Shown here piece by piece: positions 51,745 to 59,529 of a stretch of DNA of 64,000 bases. Made by a program: the position numbers and the translations under genes. The notes below the pieces were generated by a model. The model was not told where the DNA came from. It ran no database searches and worked only from the letters and a program-made list of their open reading frames with translations. This stretch comes from Pirellulales bacterium (GTDB lineage Bacteria > Planctomycetota > Planctomycetia > Pirellulales > UBA1268). The stretch is taken from NCBI GenBank assembly GCA_018401745.1, contig JAGYJY010000007.1, positions 340,636 through 404,635 of the forward strand. Reading direction: 5' to 3'. Numbering within the stretch: position 1 is the stretch's first letter; each line of letters starts with the position of its first letter.

Positions 51745-53514
51745 ATGGCGAATGTATTGAAGATGACGGTTATTCAGACGATTCATTCCCTGCGATCCGC
51801 AGGATTGTCATTCCGTGAGATCTCCCGGCGGCTGGGAATCCACCGGGAGACGGTGGCTCGGTACGCCCGGATGGGGTCCGAGTCGGTTTCAAAACCATCC
51901 AAAGTGCTGATTTCGCCGGCCGGCTCGGAAGAGCGAGTGGACGGTTTTGAAGTGCTGACCGGCTCGGCGGGCTCCAATGGCAGCCGGAACGCCGCCGCCC
52001 CGTGGCTCGCCTGGATCCTCGATCAGCGGGCTCGCGGGCTCACTGCCAAGCGGATTCACCAGGATCTGTTGGTCGAGTTTTCCGGTGCAGCCAAGGTCAG
52101 CTATGAGAGCGTCAGGCGCTTGCTGAAGAAGCACGATGGCTCCCCGTCGGTACCGTTCCGGCGGATGGAAGTGCCTCCTGGATACGAGGCCCAAGTCGAC
52201 TTCGGGATGGGGGCTCCGGTTGTTGGCAGCGACGGCAAGCGGCGCCGCACCCACGTCCTGCGAGTTGTGCTCTCGCATTCCCGCAAGGGCTACAGCGAAG
52301 CTGTCTTCACCCAATCAACCGATGACTTCATCGGCTGCCTTGAGAATGCCTTCGAGCACTTCGGTGGCGTTCCTCACACGCTTGTCGTCGACAACCTCAA
52401 GGCGGCCGTCATCAAGGCCGATTGGTTCGACCCCGAGCTCAATCCGAAGCTGGCTGAGTTCTGCAGGTACTACGGCACGATCGTCCTGCCGACCAAGCCA
52501 CGAACGCCGCGGCACAAGGGCAAGGTCGAACGCGGCGTTGCCTATGTCCAAGAAAACGCTCTCAAGGGCAGGAAGTTCACGAGCCTCTCCGAGCAGAATG
52601 AGTTCCTGCTCAACTGGGAGCAGAAGACCGCTGATCTCCGGATTCATGGGACGACCAAGCGGCAGGTACTGGCTGTCTTTCATGAACTCGAAAAGCAAGA
52701 GCTTCTGCCACTGCCATCTGGTCGCTTTCAGAACTTCAAAGAGGCCAGGCGGAAGGTTGGCAGAGATGGGCACGTGGAGGTTGCCCGGGCCTACTACTCC
52801 GTTCCGCCTGAGTATCTCGGGCGGGAGGTCTGGGCCCGATGGGACAGCCGCACCGTGCGGGTCTTCAATGACCAGCATCAGCAGATCGCGGTTCATGCCA
52901 GGCATGAGCATGGCCGCTTCAGCACGGCGATCGATCATGTTCATGAGGCCAAGATCAACGGCCTTGAGAAGGGCATCGCGTACTTGCTTGGCAAGACTCG
53001 TTCGATCGGTCCGAAGACCCATGCATGGGCCGAGGCGGTGGTTGCCGTACGAGGCATCCAAGGGCATCGCGTTGTTCAAGGCCTGCTTGCCCTGACCCGC
53101 AAGCACACCTGCGAATCGCTCGAAAAAGCCTGCGAAACGGCACTTTCGAACCAGTGCTATCACCTCCGCAGCTTGCGGCAGCTGATCGGTCACCAGGCCG
53201 ACCGTCAGGAGCCGCTGGAGTTCTTAAGCGAGCACGAGATGATTCGCCCGCTCGAGGACTATGCCTCTGTGGTCGCCCAGGCGATCCATCGCCAGGAGAT
53301 GAGTCGCCCATCCATGGGCGAAGGTTTTGAGAGCTATGACGCAGGCATGACGGTGGCCTGCAAAGACCATCGCCCTGCGAGCGGGAACTCACAGGGCGAC
53401 GGCGGCATGCAGGCATGCCTGCGGTCCGGCTATCGCTCGCCGGGGTGCTCCTCAGCAGAGCCCGACTCCTCTTCACCGAACAGTGCAACAGTACCTCCCG
53501 ATTCGGTCGCGTGA
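51745..53514 (+). CDS. istA: IS21 transposase IstA
   Basis: 589-aa DDE transposase. N-terminal helix-turn-helix GLSFREISRRLGIHRETVARY; core catalytic region with VDFGMGAPVV, LVVDNLKAAVIKADWFDP (second Asp) and KPRTPRHKGKVERGVAYV (Glu). The C-terminal part binds DNA ends. Residues near 48-72 (KPSKVLISPAG to DGFEVLTGSAG) are encoded by sequences that match the element's own terminal boxes and may be an insertion of end sequence into the gene. SD-like GGAAGGAGG precedes ATG 51745. Confidence 0.95.
   Translation: MANVLKMTVIQTIHSLRSAGLSFREISRRLGIHRETVARYARMGSESVSKPSKVLISPAGSEERVDGFEVLTGSAGSNGSRNAAAPWLAWILDQRARGLTAKRIHQDLLVEFSGAAKVSYESVRRLLKKHDGSPSVPFRRMEVPPGYEAQVDFGMGAPVVGSDGKRRRTHVLRVVLSHSRKGYSEAVFTQSTDDFIGCLENAFEHFGGVPHTLVVDNLKAAVIKADWFDPELNPKLAEFCRYYGTIVLPTKPRTPRHKGKVERGVAYVQENALKGRKFTSLSEQNEFLLNWEQKTADLRIHGTTKRQVLAVFHELEKQELLPLPSGRFQNFKEARRKVGRDGHVEVARAYYSVPPEYLGREVWARWDSRTVRVFNDQHQQIAVHARHEHGRFSTAIDHVHEAKINGLEKGIAYLLGKTRSIGPKTHAWAEAVVAVRGIQGHRVVQGLLALTRKHTCESLEKACETALSNQCYHLRSLRQLIGHQADRQEPLEFLSEHEMIRPLEDYASVVAQAIHRQEMSRPSMGEGFESYDAGMTVACKDHRPASGNSQGDGGMQACLRSGYRSPGCSSAEPDSSSPNSATVPPDSVA
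51885..51960 (+). repeat. terminal-box-like repeats inside istA
   Basis: TCAAAACCATCCAAAGTGCT at 51889 and CGGTTTTGAAGTGCTGACC at 51942 match the terminal boxes (GGTTTTGAAGTGCTGA in the right end). The first also matches TCAAAACCGTCCAAAGTGCT inside istB at 54289. Read in frame they give the KPSKVL and GFEVLTG peptides. Confidence 0.75.
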
Positions 53515-53550
53515 CCGATACCGGCAGGCCTTCCATCTCAGGAGACTTTG

Positions 53551-54366
53551 ATGAACGATCACCTTCGAACGACCCTTCGACAGCTTCGCCTTTCGGGCCT
53601 GGCCAGCTCTCTGGATGTTCGCCTCCAAGAAGCCCAGGCCAACAGACTCACACACCTCGACTTCCTTGAACTCATTCTCCAAGACGAGGTTGCCGTTCGT
53701 GATCATCGCAAGCTCGAACGCCGAACTACGCTCGCCTGCTTCCGTGATCTGAAGCCACTCGATCAGTTCGAATGGGAGTTCAACCCGGCGATCCCACGAC
53801 GTCAGGTCTTTGACCTGGCCACGTGTCGCTTCCTCGATGAGCCGCGGGATGCGCTGCTGATGGGGCCTCCCGGCACGGGCAAGACCCACATCGCTCAGGC
53901 CATCGGGTATGCCGCGGTGAAGCAGGGGCGGAGCGTGCTCTATCGCTCGATCTTCGATGTCGTCCGTGACTTCCTCCATGAGGAAGCCATCGACGAAGAC
54001 CACAAGGCCCTTGCTCGCTACCTCAAGCCCGACCTGCTCATCATCGATGACATGGGCATGAAGCAGCTGCCCAAGCGAAGCGGCGAATACTTCTTCGAGA
54101 TCATCCTGAGGCGGCATCAGGTCAAGAGCACACTGATGACCAGCAACCGACCGCTCGAGGACTGGGGCAAGCTGATCGGTGATGTGCCGAGTGCCTCGGC
54201 TATCCTCGATCGCTTCCTGGAGACCGCTGAGATCATCAGCTTCCAGGGACGTAGCTACCGGCTCCGCAACCGCGCTGCCGACGCTCCCTCAAAACCGTCC
54301 AAAGTGCTGACCGGCAAAACACGAACAAAATCCGCCGGCACTTCCGGAACATCCGCCACAAAATGA
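53551..54366 (+). CDS. istB: IS21 helper ATPase IstB
   Basis: 271-aa AAA+ protein related to DnaC that selects and bends target DNA for IstA. LLMGPPGTGKTHIAQAIGYAA is Walker A, DLLIIDDMGMKQLP Walker B, STLMTSNRPLEDW sensor 1. Start ATG 53551 follows AGGAGACTTTG. The last roughly 25 residues (PSKPSKVLTGKTRTKSAGTS) are an unusual tail partly encoded by a terminal-box-like sequence at 54289-54315. Confidence 0.95.
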   Translation: MNDHLRTTLRQLRLSGLASSLDVRLQEAQANRLTHLDFLELILQDEVAVRDHRKLERRTTLACFRDLKPLDQFEWEFNPAIPRRQVFDLATCRFLDEPRDALLMGPPGTGKTHIAQAIGYAAVKQGRSVLYRSIFDVVRDFLHEEAIDEDHKALARYLKPDLLIIDDMGMKQLPKRSGEYFFEIILRRHQVKSTLMTSNRPLEDWGKLIGDVPSASAILDRFLETAEIISFQGRSYRLRNRAADAPSKPSKVLTGKTRTKSAGTSGTSATK

Positions 54367-54431
54367 CGATTCCCTTGCAATCAGGACCGAAGAACACGAT
54401 CCTTTCGACATACACCCCCCCCTGCAGCGGT

Positions 54432-54481
54432 GGTCGGTTTTGAGTGCTGATGGGTGGCCGGTTTTGAAGTGCTGATCGACA
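54432..54481 (-). repeat. IS21 right terminal repeats
   Basis: GGTCGGTTTTGAGTGCTGAT and GGCCGGTTTTGAAGTGCTGA, then TCGACA: the inverse of the left end with some mismatches. Confidence 0.82.
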
Positions 54482-54489
54482 CTGCCCTG

Positions 54490-54783
54490 TCATTCGAGCC
54501 TTTTGCGAACCCAGAGCGGATCGCGACGAGCATCGATGACAGCCGTGACCAAGACGATACTCCCGGTCAGGCTGTAGAAAATGCAGAATGGGAACCGCTT
54601 CGAAAAGGCACGAAGATACCCATGCGCCTTCTCGTGGATCCCGCCATAGTATGCGAGCGATTCGATGTCCGCGATAAGGCAACTGCGGAAGTAGTCGCCG
54701 AGCCCGGGCGACTGGCGCTCATAGAACCAATAGCCCTCGGCAAGATCAGCTTCCGCATCAGAGGAAATGCTGACGAACATCAT
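54490..54783 (-). CDS. ParE/RelE-family toxin, cassette 10
   Basis: 97-aa toxin of a type II pair. SISSDAEADLAEGYWFYERQSPGLGDYFRSCL and YLRAFSKRFPFCIFYSLTGSIVLVTAVIDARRDP are typical of the ParE/RelE plasmid-stabilisation fold. The target (gyrase or mRNA) cannot be told from sequence by eye. Its start overlaps the antitoxin stop (ATGA). Its stop lies only 8 bp from the IS21 right end, so its own attC is missing. Confidence 0.88.
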   Translation of the reverse strand: MMFVSISSDAEADLAEGYWFYERQSPGLGDYFRSCLIADIESLAYYGGIHEKAHGYLRAFSKRFPFCIFYSLTGSIVLVTAVIDARRDPLWVRKRLE

Positions 54784-54998
54784 TGGCCGAGTTGCATCAA
54801 CCGGGCTTTGGCATCGGTCCAGGAGGCGATCGTCGCGCGACCATCCTCGAGCCGACGCCTGCGCTCTTCAAGCACTTCGTGATGCCATTCGGGTGACTGC
54901 ACATCGCCCGGGTGAGCGCACAGGCTTTCCCACACGCTCTCGAGAAGCTGTACCTTCTCGGCAACCGACAGGGACTCAATCTGGATATCGACGGACAT
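54780..54998 (-). CDS. addiction-module antitoxin (TIGR02574-like), cassette 10
   Basis: 72 aa, helical and acidic. IESLSVAEKVQLLESVWESLCAHPGD and SPEWHHEVLEERRRRLEDG match the short antitoxin family that accompanies ParE/RelE toxins. Overlaps the toxin start by four bases. It binds the toxin and probably represses its own promoter. 54999-55171 upstream holds no gene and is likely its promoter region. Confidence 0.85.
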   Translation of the reverse strand: MSVDIQIESLSVAEKVQLLESVWESLCAHPGDVQSPEWHHEVLEERRRRLEDGRATIASWTDAKARLMQLGQ

Positions 54999-55171
54999 GG
55001 GTACCTCTCACCCTCTAGTTTAGCGAATCACCGCGACTTCGGCTCCTGGAGGGTGCAGGGCGGTCGAGAGGGCCACGGGAGCGGGACACGGGCGGCGTCC
55101 ATGAGATAGCGACTCCCACACCGCAAGGGGCGGACGCTCACCGGGAATCACCGCGATCGGTCCTTCTCATG

Positions 55172-55263
55172 CCAGAACGACGGCGGTAACCGGGCCGCCG
55201 CCAAAAAGTCTACGACCTCAACAGCCGTGTGATCGGCGGCTCCGGTTGACCGCTTTGTTAGGC
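55172..55263. other. attC site A
   Basis: Boxes CCAGAAC (55172) and GTTAGGC (55257). Arms GGCGGTAACCGGGCCGCCG and CGGCGGCTCCGGTTGACCGC pair except for two extra bases in the right arm (A and C), the extrahelical bases typical of attC. The loop is about 30 bases. Confidence 0.88.
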
Positions 55264-55273
55264 CTACGCAGTA

Positions 55274-55705
55274 CTATTCAGGTTCTAGCCATCGCTTTAT
55301 TTCCACAAGTGGCTGCGGACCTGCCAAAGTCGATTTCAATTCGCCCTCGACGAAACGAAAGAGCATTGGTTCCGTATTGCTATGCATGTACTTTGCATGA
55401 GCTGCACCGTTAATGGACTCGAGTTGAGCGGGATTCTCAAGGCAAACAACGCCAACGCCAATTTGTCGATCTGAGAACCAAGTATCGTCGGTCGCCATAT
55501 CTCGAAAAACATCTCGACTATAGTTACTCCAGTCGAAGACACCGACCAGTACGACAGTCGAAAATCTGGAAAATAGCGAATCCAAGTCGTATTTCGACGC
55601 GATTGCGTGAAACGAAAAACGGTCGTTGAACGCAACTAGCCACTCGTCAGAGCCTGCTCGCTGAGTACATTGAAACGTACGAACCGTATGCTTTTGTGAT
55701 TGCAT
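55274..55705 (-). CDS. thioredoxin-like protein, second gene of cassette 9
   Basis: 143-aa cytoplasmic protein with no signal peptide. RFSTVVLVGVFDWSNYSRDVFRDMATDDTWF followed by IGVGVVCLENPAQLESINGAAHAKY and EPMLFRFVEGELKSTLAG resembles the thioredoxin fold (the last segment matches its beta-beta hairpin), but the CxxC active site is absent. It starts 18 bp after the exported-protein gene. More AT-rich than the surrounding chromosome. Possible immunity or folding partner; that is inference. Confidence 0.7.
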   Translation of the reverse strand: MQSQKHTVRTFQCTQRAGSDEWLVAFNDRFSFHAIASKYDLDSLFSRFSTVVLVGVFDWSNYSRDVFRDMATDDTWFSDRQIGVGVVCLENPAQLESINGAAHAKYMHSNTEPMLFRFVEGELKSTLAGPQPLVEIKRWLEPE

Positions 55706-55723
55706 TTCTTTGCACGCCTTGGA

Positions 55724-56809
55724 TTACGGAACCAGTTGTGGATTCGGGCCTTGACTTATAATCGGAGCGAAAGGCGCGACAGTTGTCGTTAGAGGCGTTG
55801 GTGTTGTGATGACAACGGTCGTTGCGTAAGGCGGAACTGGCGAAACAACGACTTGAGATCCCGGTGGTACGACATTAATAACAGCTGTTTGACCAGCTGT
55901 CGGTATCCCAGGTACCGAGGTGCCTTGCGTTATGGTAATCGTGTAGCCGCCCGTCGCGATGCCTGATATCTGGTTTGGCATGTAGGGTGGGCCTAGAGGA
56001 CCGTACGGCCCGGTGATTCCACCAGCTTGTGGAGAAATTGGCGAGTTATTGACAATTACGTTTCCAGATCCAGGCGCGATGGGGAGTTGATTGCTGGGGG
56101 CTATGATATAGGGTTCCGGTGGAATCGGTGCTCCAGGCGGTTGTACATTTATCACACCGACGGGCTCGCCTGGCGATCCAGTTCCACCAAGATTGTAGGT
56201 CGCGGCATTGGCCGGGCTCGTATATTGCTGAACTCCGTAGGCCACGAAGACCGTAAAAGCAAACGCTCCCGTAGTTTGTTGAAATGCGGTTGGTTCTCCG
56301 GTCTGATAGTACTGATATCCAGTCGTTGCAAGGCCGTATGTCCCTAACGTTCCGGCGTTGATGGCAGTTTGACCAGAGATGTAGTACCACGGGGTTCCAT
56401 TCTGGATCGCCGCTTGCGAAGTTTGGCCGTAGTAACTGATGGGCTGGTAAGTCGATGAAACCGTGGTGCCAACTAGGTCGATTGGCATCGTAACAAGGTC
56501 ATGGCCCAAGTTGTAGACGCCAGTGCCCATGTTGTAGAGGCCGTTACCGAGCCCTTGGAAAAAGCCGCCGACTGCTGCTAGAGCGACACTATCCGGTTGC
56601 GATTGTTGCAAAGGGGCGATCTGCTGGGCCACAACCGCTGCCACGGGCGGAGCATCAATCGCGTCGATAACGGTCGGTAAGTCGCCCGTCAACAGTTGAC
56701 GAGATTCGAGTTGCTCAACGCTAAATCGCTTCCGAATGCCCCGGCGCCTCCGCTGTAATTTCTTAGTCTGAGAAAACAGTCCGCCGATCCAAGACAATGT
56801 ACGCTTCAT
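55724..56809 (-). CDS. exported LExRxLLT-motif protein, first gene of cassette 9
   Basis: 361 aa. The N-terminus RRRRGIRKRFSVEQLESRQLLTGD is the planctomycete export leader (basic region then LExRxLLT/S). After an acidic linker comes a Gly/Asn/Tyr-rich region (FFQGLGNGLYNMGTGVYNLGHDLVTMP, then STYQPISYYGQTSQAAI), reminiscent of the pre-toxin part of Rhs-like proteins, then YNLGGTGSPGEPVGVINVQPP and a Pro/Val/Thr-rich end. ATG 56809 has AAAGGA upstream, so the cassette brings its own ribosome site. Codon use is AT-richer than the chromosome, pointing to foreign origin. Effector function is conjecture. Confidence 0.75.
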   Translation of the reverse strand: MKRTLSWIGGLFSQTKKLQRRRRGIRKRFSVEQLESRQLLTGDLPTVIDAIDAPPVAAVVAQQIAPLQQSQPDSVALAAVGGFFQGLGNGLYNMGTGVYNLGHDLVTMPIDLVGTTVSSTYQPISYYGQTSQAAIQNGTPWYYISGQTAINAGTLGTYGLATTGYQYYQTGEPTAFQQTTGAFAFTVFVAYGVQQYTSPANAATYNLGGTGSPGEPVGVINVQPPGAPIPPEPYIIAPSNQLPIAPGSGNVIVNNSPISPQAGGITGPYGPLGPPYMPNQISGIATGGYTITITQGTSVPGIPTAGQTAVINVVPPGSQVVVSPVPPYATTVVITTPTPLTTTVAPFAPIISQGPNPQLVP

Positions 56810-56832
56810 GGTTCGTTTCCTTTTTGTGAATG

Positions 56833-56920
56833 GCCTAACGACTGCGATCAGCGGCTCGCGACCTTACGCGAACCACACCGCCCAACTCTTTCGCGAGTCC
56901 GCTGCATCGCTTGGTTATAT
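56833..56920. other. attC site B
   Basis: Boxes GCCTAAC (56833) and GTTATAT (56914). GCGATCAGCGGCTCGCG pairs with CGCGAGTCCGCTGCATCGC, leaving extrahelical A and G. The toxin stop codon (56915) lies inside the right box. Confidence 0.9.
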
Positions 56921-57211
56921 CCGCCCTTGCCACGCCGATGGATCGCGGCCGCCGAACATGATCGCGAAGACCACGATCATCTCGCCTTCGATACGGTAGT
57001 GGATGACATACGGGAAGCGGCGGATGCGGAGAGATCGTACTCCAGAAGCATCGACGCCTACCCACTCCGGATTTCGCTGAATCCGAGCGAGGGCCTCGGA
57101 GCACTCGACAACGAAGTCCGAGCCGAGCCCAGCGGACCTTTCCTCGTACCACCTGCGCCCGGCATCGAGATCAGCGACGACTTCGGGGCGATACCGAAGT
57201 ACGAACTTCAT
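56915..57211 (-). CDS. ParE/RelE-family toxin, cassette 8
   Basis: 98 aa. VLRYRPEVVADLDAGRRWYEERSAGLGSDF and RSLRIRRFPYVIHYRIEGEMIVVFAIMFGGRDP are diagnostic of the family. Starts within the antitoxin stop (ATGA) and ends in attC B, so its last codons come from the recombination site. It differs strongly in sequence from the cassette 10 toxin, so the two were captured separately. Confidence 0.9.
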   Translation of the reverse strand: MKFVLRYRPEVVADLDAGRRWYEERSAGLGSDFVVECSEALARIQRNPEWVGVDASGVRSLRIRRFPYVIHYRIEGEMIVVFAIMFGGRDPSAWQGRI

Positions 57212-57432
57212 CGACTATCCCGCAGGCGATCGAGAACCTCGTCCCATGTGAGCAACTGCTCGGGCGACCGCTCGTGAGCGGCGATTCGCCGCTGTAGTTC
57301 TGCCCGCTGTTCGGGAGAAACCTCGACTGGCGAGTCTGGCGGGATGCTGTCCCACAACGACTCGACCACGCGTAGTCGATCATGAATCGGCAGGGCCGTC
57401 AGTTCGGTAAGGGTCTGGGCTATGTCGATCAT
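57208..57432 (-). CDS. addiction-module antitoxin (TIGR02574-like), cassette 8
   Basis: 74 aa. LTELTALPIHDRLRVVESLWDSIPPDSPVEV then SPEQRAELQRRIAAHERSP and LTWDEVLDRLR. The LPxxDRLRVVExLWDSI pattern is typical. The start lies only 18 bp from attC C, so little room is left for a promoter inside the cassette. Confidence 0.88.
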   Translation of the reverse strand: MIDIAQTLTELTALPIHDRLRVVESLWDSIPPDSPVEVSPEQRAELQRRIAAHERSPEQLLTWDEVLDRLRDSR

Positions 57433-57450
57433 GGAGGTATCTTACCACAG

Positions 57451-57539
57451 ATATAACGGTAGCGATCAGCGGCTCGCGACAAAGGGACGAGCCATCCCGC
57501 CTGACGTCATCGCGGGCCCGCTGCATCGCGTTGTTCTGG
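57451..57539. other. attC site C
   Basis: Boxes ATATAAC (57451) and GTTCTGG (57533). Arms GCGATCAGCGGCTCGCG and CGCGGGCCCGCTGCATCGC. ATATAAC is the exact complement of the GTTATAT box of site B. Confidence 0.9.
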
Positions 57540-57877
57540 GCGAACCTTCCATTCGGACGGGCATCCACTACCTTCGCCTGTAAATCTACCCGAGCGCTGG
57601 GGTCGCATGCCAACACGGATCGCCCGCTCGTTGACGGGGCAGCGGCAGTTGACGAGGGCGATGGCCGATTTACATCGGGCGGCCCGGCCAACACGGCTCG
57701 CTACAGGCGCCTCGACCCAACTCCAACTTCTCTCAGGCCTCAAAGCTGAGTCGCCATCTCGCTGCCAGCCGTCCCCAGCAACCCTGCCGCCATCTCGATC
57801 TCAAGCTTGAGCAGAGTTGAGACTGCCCGATCGCGGAAGAGAGGAAATGGATTTCCGTCGTCGTGAGCAGCGAACGC
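57540..57877. mobile_element. gene-less cassette 7, family X copy 1
   Basis: 338 bp with no convincing gene on either strand. Two further copies, nearly identical, lie at 59103-59440 and 59530-59867. A minus-strand frame near the D side reads PLFRDRAVSTLLKLEIEMA, which aligns with LLFRYRATSTLSAIEIEMA in family Y, so a decayed small gene is possible. Confidence 0.75.
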
Positions 57878-57966
57878 GCAGAACGGTAGCGATCAGCGGC
57901 TCGCGACCAATCGCTCAGCCACAACGCTTGGCTTCATCGCGAGTCCGCTGCATCGCTTGGTTCGGG
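57878..57966. other. attC site D
   Basis: Boxes GCAGAAC (57878) and GTTCGGG (57960). Arms GCGATCAGCGGCTCGCG and CGCGAGTCCGCTGCATCGC with extrahelical A and G. The DUF2442 gene ends inside it at 57915. Confidence 0.9.
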
Positions 57967-58259
57967 ACGCCCTCGGACTCCCATGACCTCGCACGCTCTT
58001 TCATTGCGGGGAGCAGGTCAGGCCAATCATGAAGAGTAGCCGGATCAAAATCGGCGCCGTTCGGCCACACTAGGGTATGGACCTCCGGATCCAGCCGAAC
58101 CTGGTCGAAGAGATTCGGATCACGGAGAGGGCCATACATAGATCCGGCCAGGACCGGCCGAAAATCGATTTCACGTACCAAGCCATCACGGAATGCGATT
58201 CGCAGGCGATGCGGACCCACAACCTGGAAATCGGTGACGCGATGAAGAGCGTGAATCAT
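57915..58259 (-). CDS. DUF2442 protein, cassette 6
   Basis: 114 aa. VTDFQVVGPHRLRIAFRDGLVREIDFRPVL then GPLRDPNLFDQVRLDPEVHTLVWPNGADFDPATLHDW is the DUF2442 signature. The last 20 or so residues (VPNQAMQRTRDEAKRCG) are encoded by attC D, a common sign of cassette genes. Starts 8 bp after the DUF4160 stop. DUF4160/DUF2442 pairs are often found together in mobile contexts and have been proposed to act as toxin-antitoxin-like units. Confidence 0.88.
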   Translation of the reverse strand: MIHALHRVTDFQVVGPHRLRIAFRDGLVREIDFRPVLAGSMYGPLRDPNLFDQVRLDPEVHTLVWPNGADFDPATLHDWPDLLPAMKERARSWESEGVPNQAMQRTRDEAKRCG

Positions 58260-58267
58260 GTCGGCAC

Positions 58268-58534
58268 CTACGGAAGCGGGTCAATCGGCAGGGGTTCTGA
58301 TCCGGCCTGCAACCGGCCCCAATCGGCAACCAACTCCGACTGATGCAACTCGGCCCAAGCTTCCGCCAGTCTAGCTTGTCGCCGGGGCAGGCTCCCAGCG
58401 AGCAACTCTATGGGGTCAAGGCCGTACACGGCCTCATCGTCGCCATGATAGGCGTGAAAATGGGGTGAGTGGTGCGGCCCCAGTTCGCAATACATGCGGA
58501 TGATGATTCCGTAAAAGCGACTGAGTTCAGGCAT
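58268..58534 (-). CDS. DUF4160 protein, cassette 6
   Basis: 88 aa. MPELSRFYGIIIRMYCELGPHHSPHFHAYHGDDEAVY carries the conserved HSPHFHAYH cluster of DUF4160, which looks like a metal or nucleic-acid binding site. ATG 58534 begins the conserved domain; the frame is open further upstream through attC E. First gene of the pair with DUF2442. Confidence 0.88.
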   Translation of the reverse strand: MPELSRFYGIIIRMYCELGPHHSPHFHAYHGDDEAVYGLDPIELLAGSLPRRQARLAEAWAELHQSELVADWGRLQAGSEPLPIDPLP

Positions 58535-58587
58535 GGCTACGTCGACCGAGCTTCGAGGATGGCCGTTCCAATGGCGTTGCTCGATGT

Positions 58588-58678
58588 CCCGAACGGTAGC
58601 GATCAATGGCTCGCGGCCCACGGGCCAACCATCACGCACGACGATGCCCGCGAGTCCATTTGCATCGCGTGGTTCCGG
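58588..58678. other. attC site E
   Basis: Boxes CCCGAAC (58588) and GTTCCGG (58672). CCCGAAC is the exact complement of the site D GTTCGGG box. Arms GCGATCAATGGCTCGCG and CGCGAGTCCATTTGCATCGC. Confidence 0.88.
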
Positions 58679-59013
58679 GCGTCCCATCCAGATGGAGCAG
58701 GCCACCCACTTCACAGAGGGAAATCCTACCGGGGCATCAGGGCCGCACGCCACAGCGGCCTGCCCGCAGGTTGAGGCGGCACGCCGATTGACGAGGGCGA
58801 CGACGGATTCACATCGGGAGGAATGACCAGCACGGCTGGCTTCAGGCGCCTCGACGCTGCATCAGCCCCTTTGGCCCCTCAGAGCAGGCCCGCCATCCGG
58901 CCCATCGCCGCCCGACGCAGCCCCACGCCATCTCTATTTCAATGGCTGACAGAGTTGAGGTCGCCCGATAGCGGAAGAGCAGGGCTGGCTTCCTTCGTCG
59001 CGTCACGCATCGC
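58679..59013. mobile_element. gene-less cassette 5, family Y copy 1
   Basis: 335 bp, repeated almost base for base at 59959-60293. It shares with family X the stretches GACGAGGGCGA, ACATCGGG, CAGGCGCCTCGAC and GAGTTGAG, in the same order, so the two families are homologous. No convincing gene. Confidence 0.75.
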
Positions 59014-59102
59014 GCGGAACGGTAGCGATCAGCGGCTCGCGACAAAGGGACGAGCCATCCCGCCTGACGTCATCGCGGGCCCGCTGCATCGCGTTGTTCT
59101 GG
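59014..59102. other. attC site F
   Basis: Boxes GCGGAAC (59014) and GTTCTGG (59096); inner arms identical to site C. Confidence 0.88.
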
Positions 59103-59440
59103 GCGAACCTTCCATTCGGACGGGCATCCACTACCTTCGCCTGTAAATCTACCCGAGCGCTGGGGTCGCATGCCAACACGGATCGCCCGCTCGTTGACGG
59201 GGCAGCGGCAGTTGACGAGGGCGATGGCCGATTTACATCGGGCGGCCCGGCCAACACGGCTCGCTACAGGCGCCTCGACCCAACTCCAACTTCTCTCAGG
59301 CCTCAAAGCTGAGTCGCCATCTCGCTGCCAGCCGTCCCCAGCAACCCTGCCGCCATCTCGATCTCAAGCTTGAGCAGAGTTGAGACTGCCCGATCGCGGA
59401 AGAGAGGAAATGGATTTCCGTCGTCGTGAGCAGCGAACGC
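59103..59440. mobile_element. gene-less cassette 4, family X copy 2
   Basis: 338 bp, same sequence as 57540-57877 by eye. Directly followed by copy 3, a tandem cassette duplication. Confidence 0.78.
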
Positions 59441-59529
59441 GCAGAACGGTAGCGATCAGCGGCTCGCGACAAAGGGACGAGCCATCCCGCCTGACGTCAT
59501 CGCGGGCCCGCTGCATCGCGTTGTTCTGG
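59441..59529. other. attC site G
   Basis: Boxes GCAGAAC (59441) and GTTCTGG (59523); arms as in sites C and F. Confidence 0.88.

Larger units (their letters stand above)
51632..54481 (+). mobile_element. IS21-family insertion sequence, complete
   Basis: 2.85 kb element running from TGTCAG to GACA, with istA and istB in tandem. Each end carries two direct copies of a roughly 20-bp box, here with core GCACTTGAAAACCGGCC (left) and GGTTTTGAAGTGCTGA (right); the ends are inverted relative to each other over about 50 bp. This multiple-box arrangement is typical of IS21. I see no target duplication at the flanks. It lies between the transglutaminase-like gene and the distal end of the integron array. 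Confidence 0.88.

Noticed and set aside
58823..59146. Plus-strand frame across cassette 5 (and its copy at 60103-60567)
   Set aside because: The frame runs through attC into unrelated sequence and the two copies diverge completely after the site; no family features.
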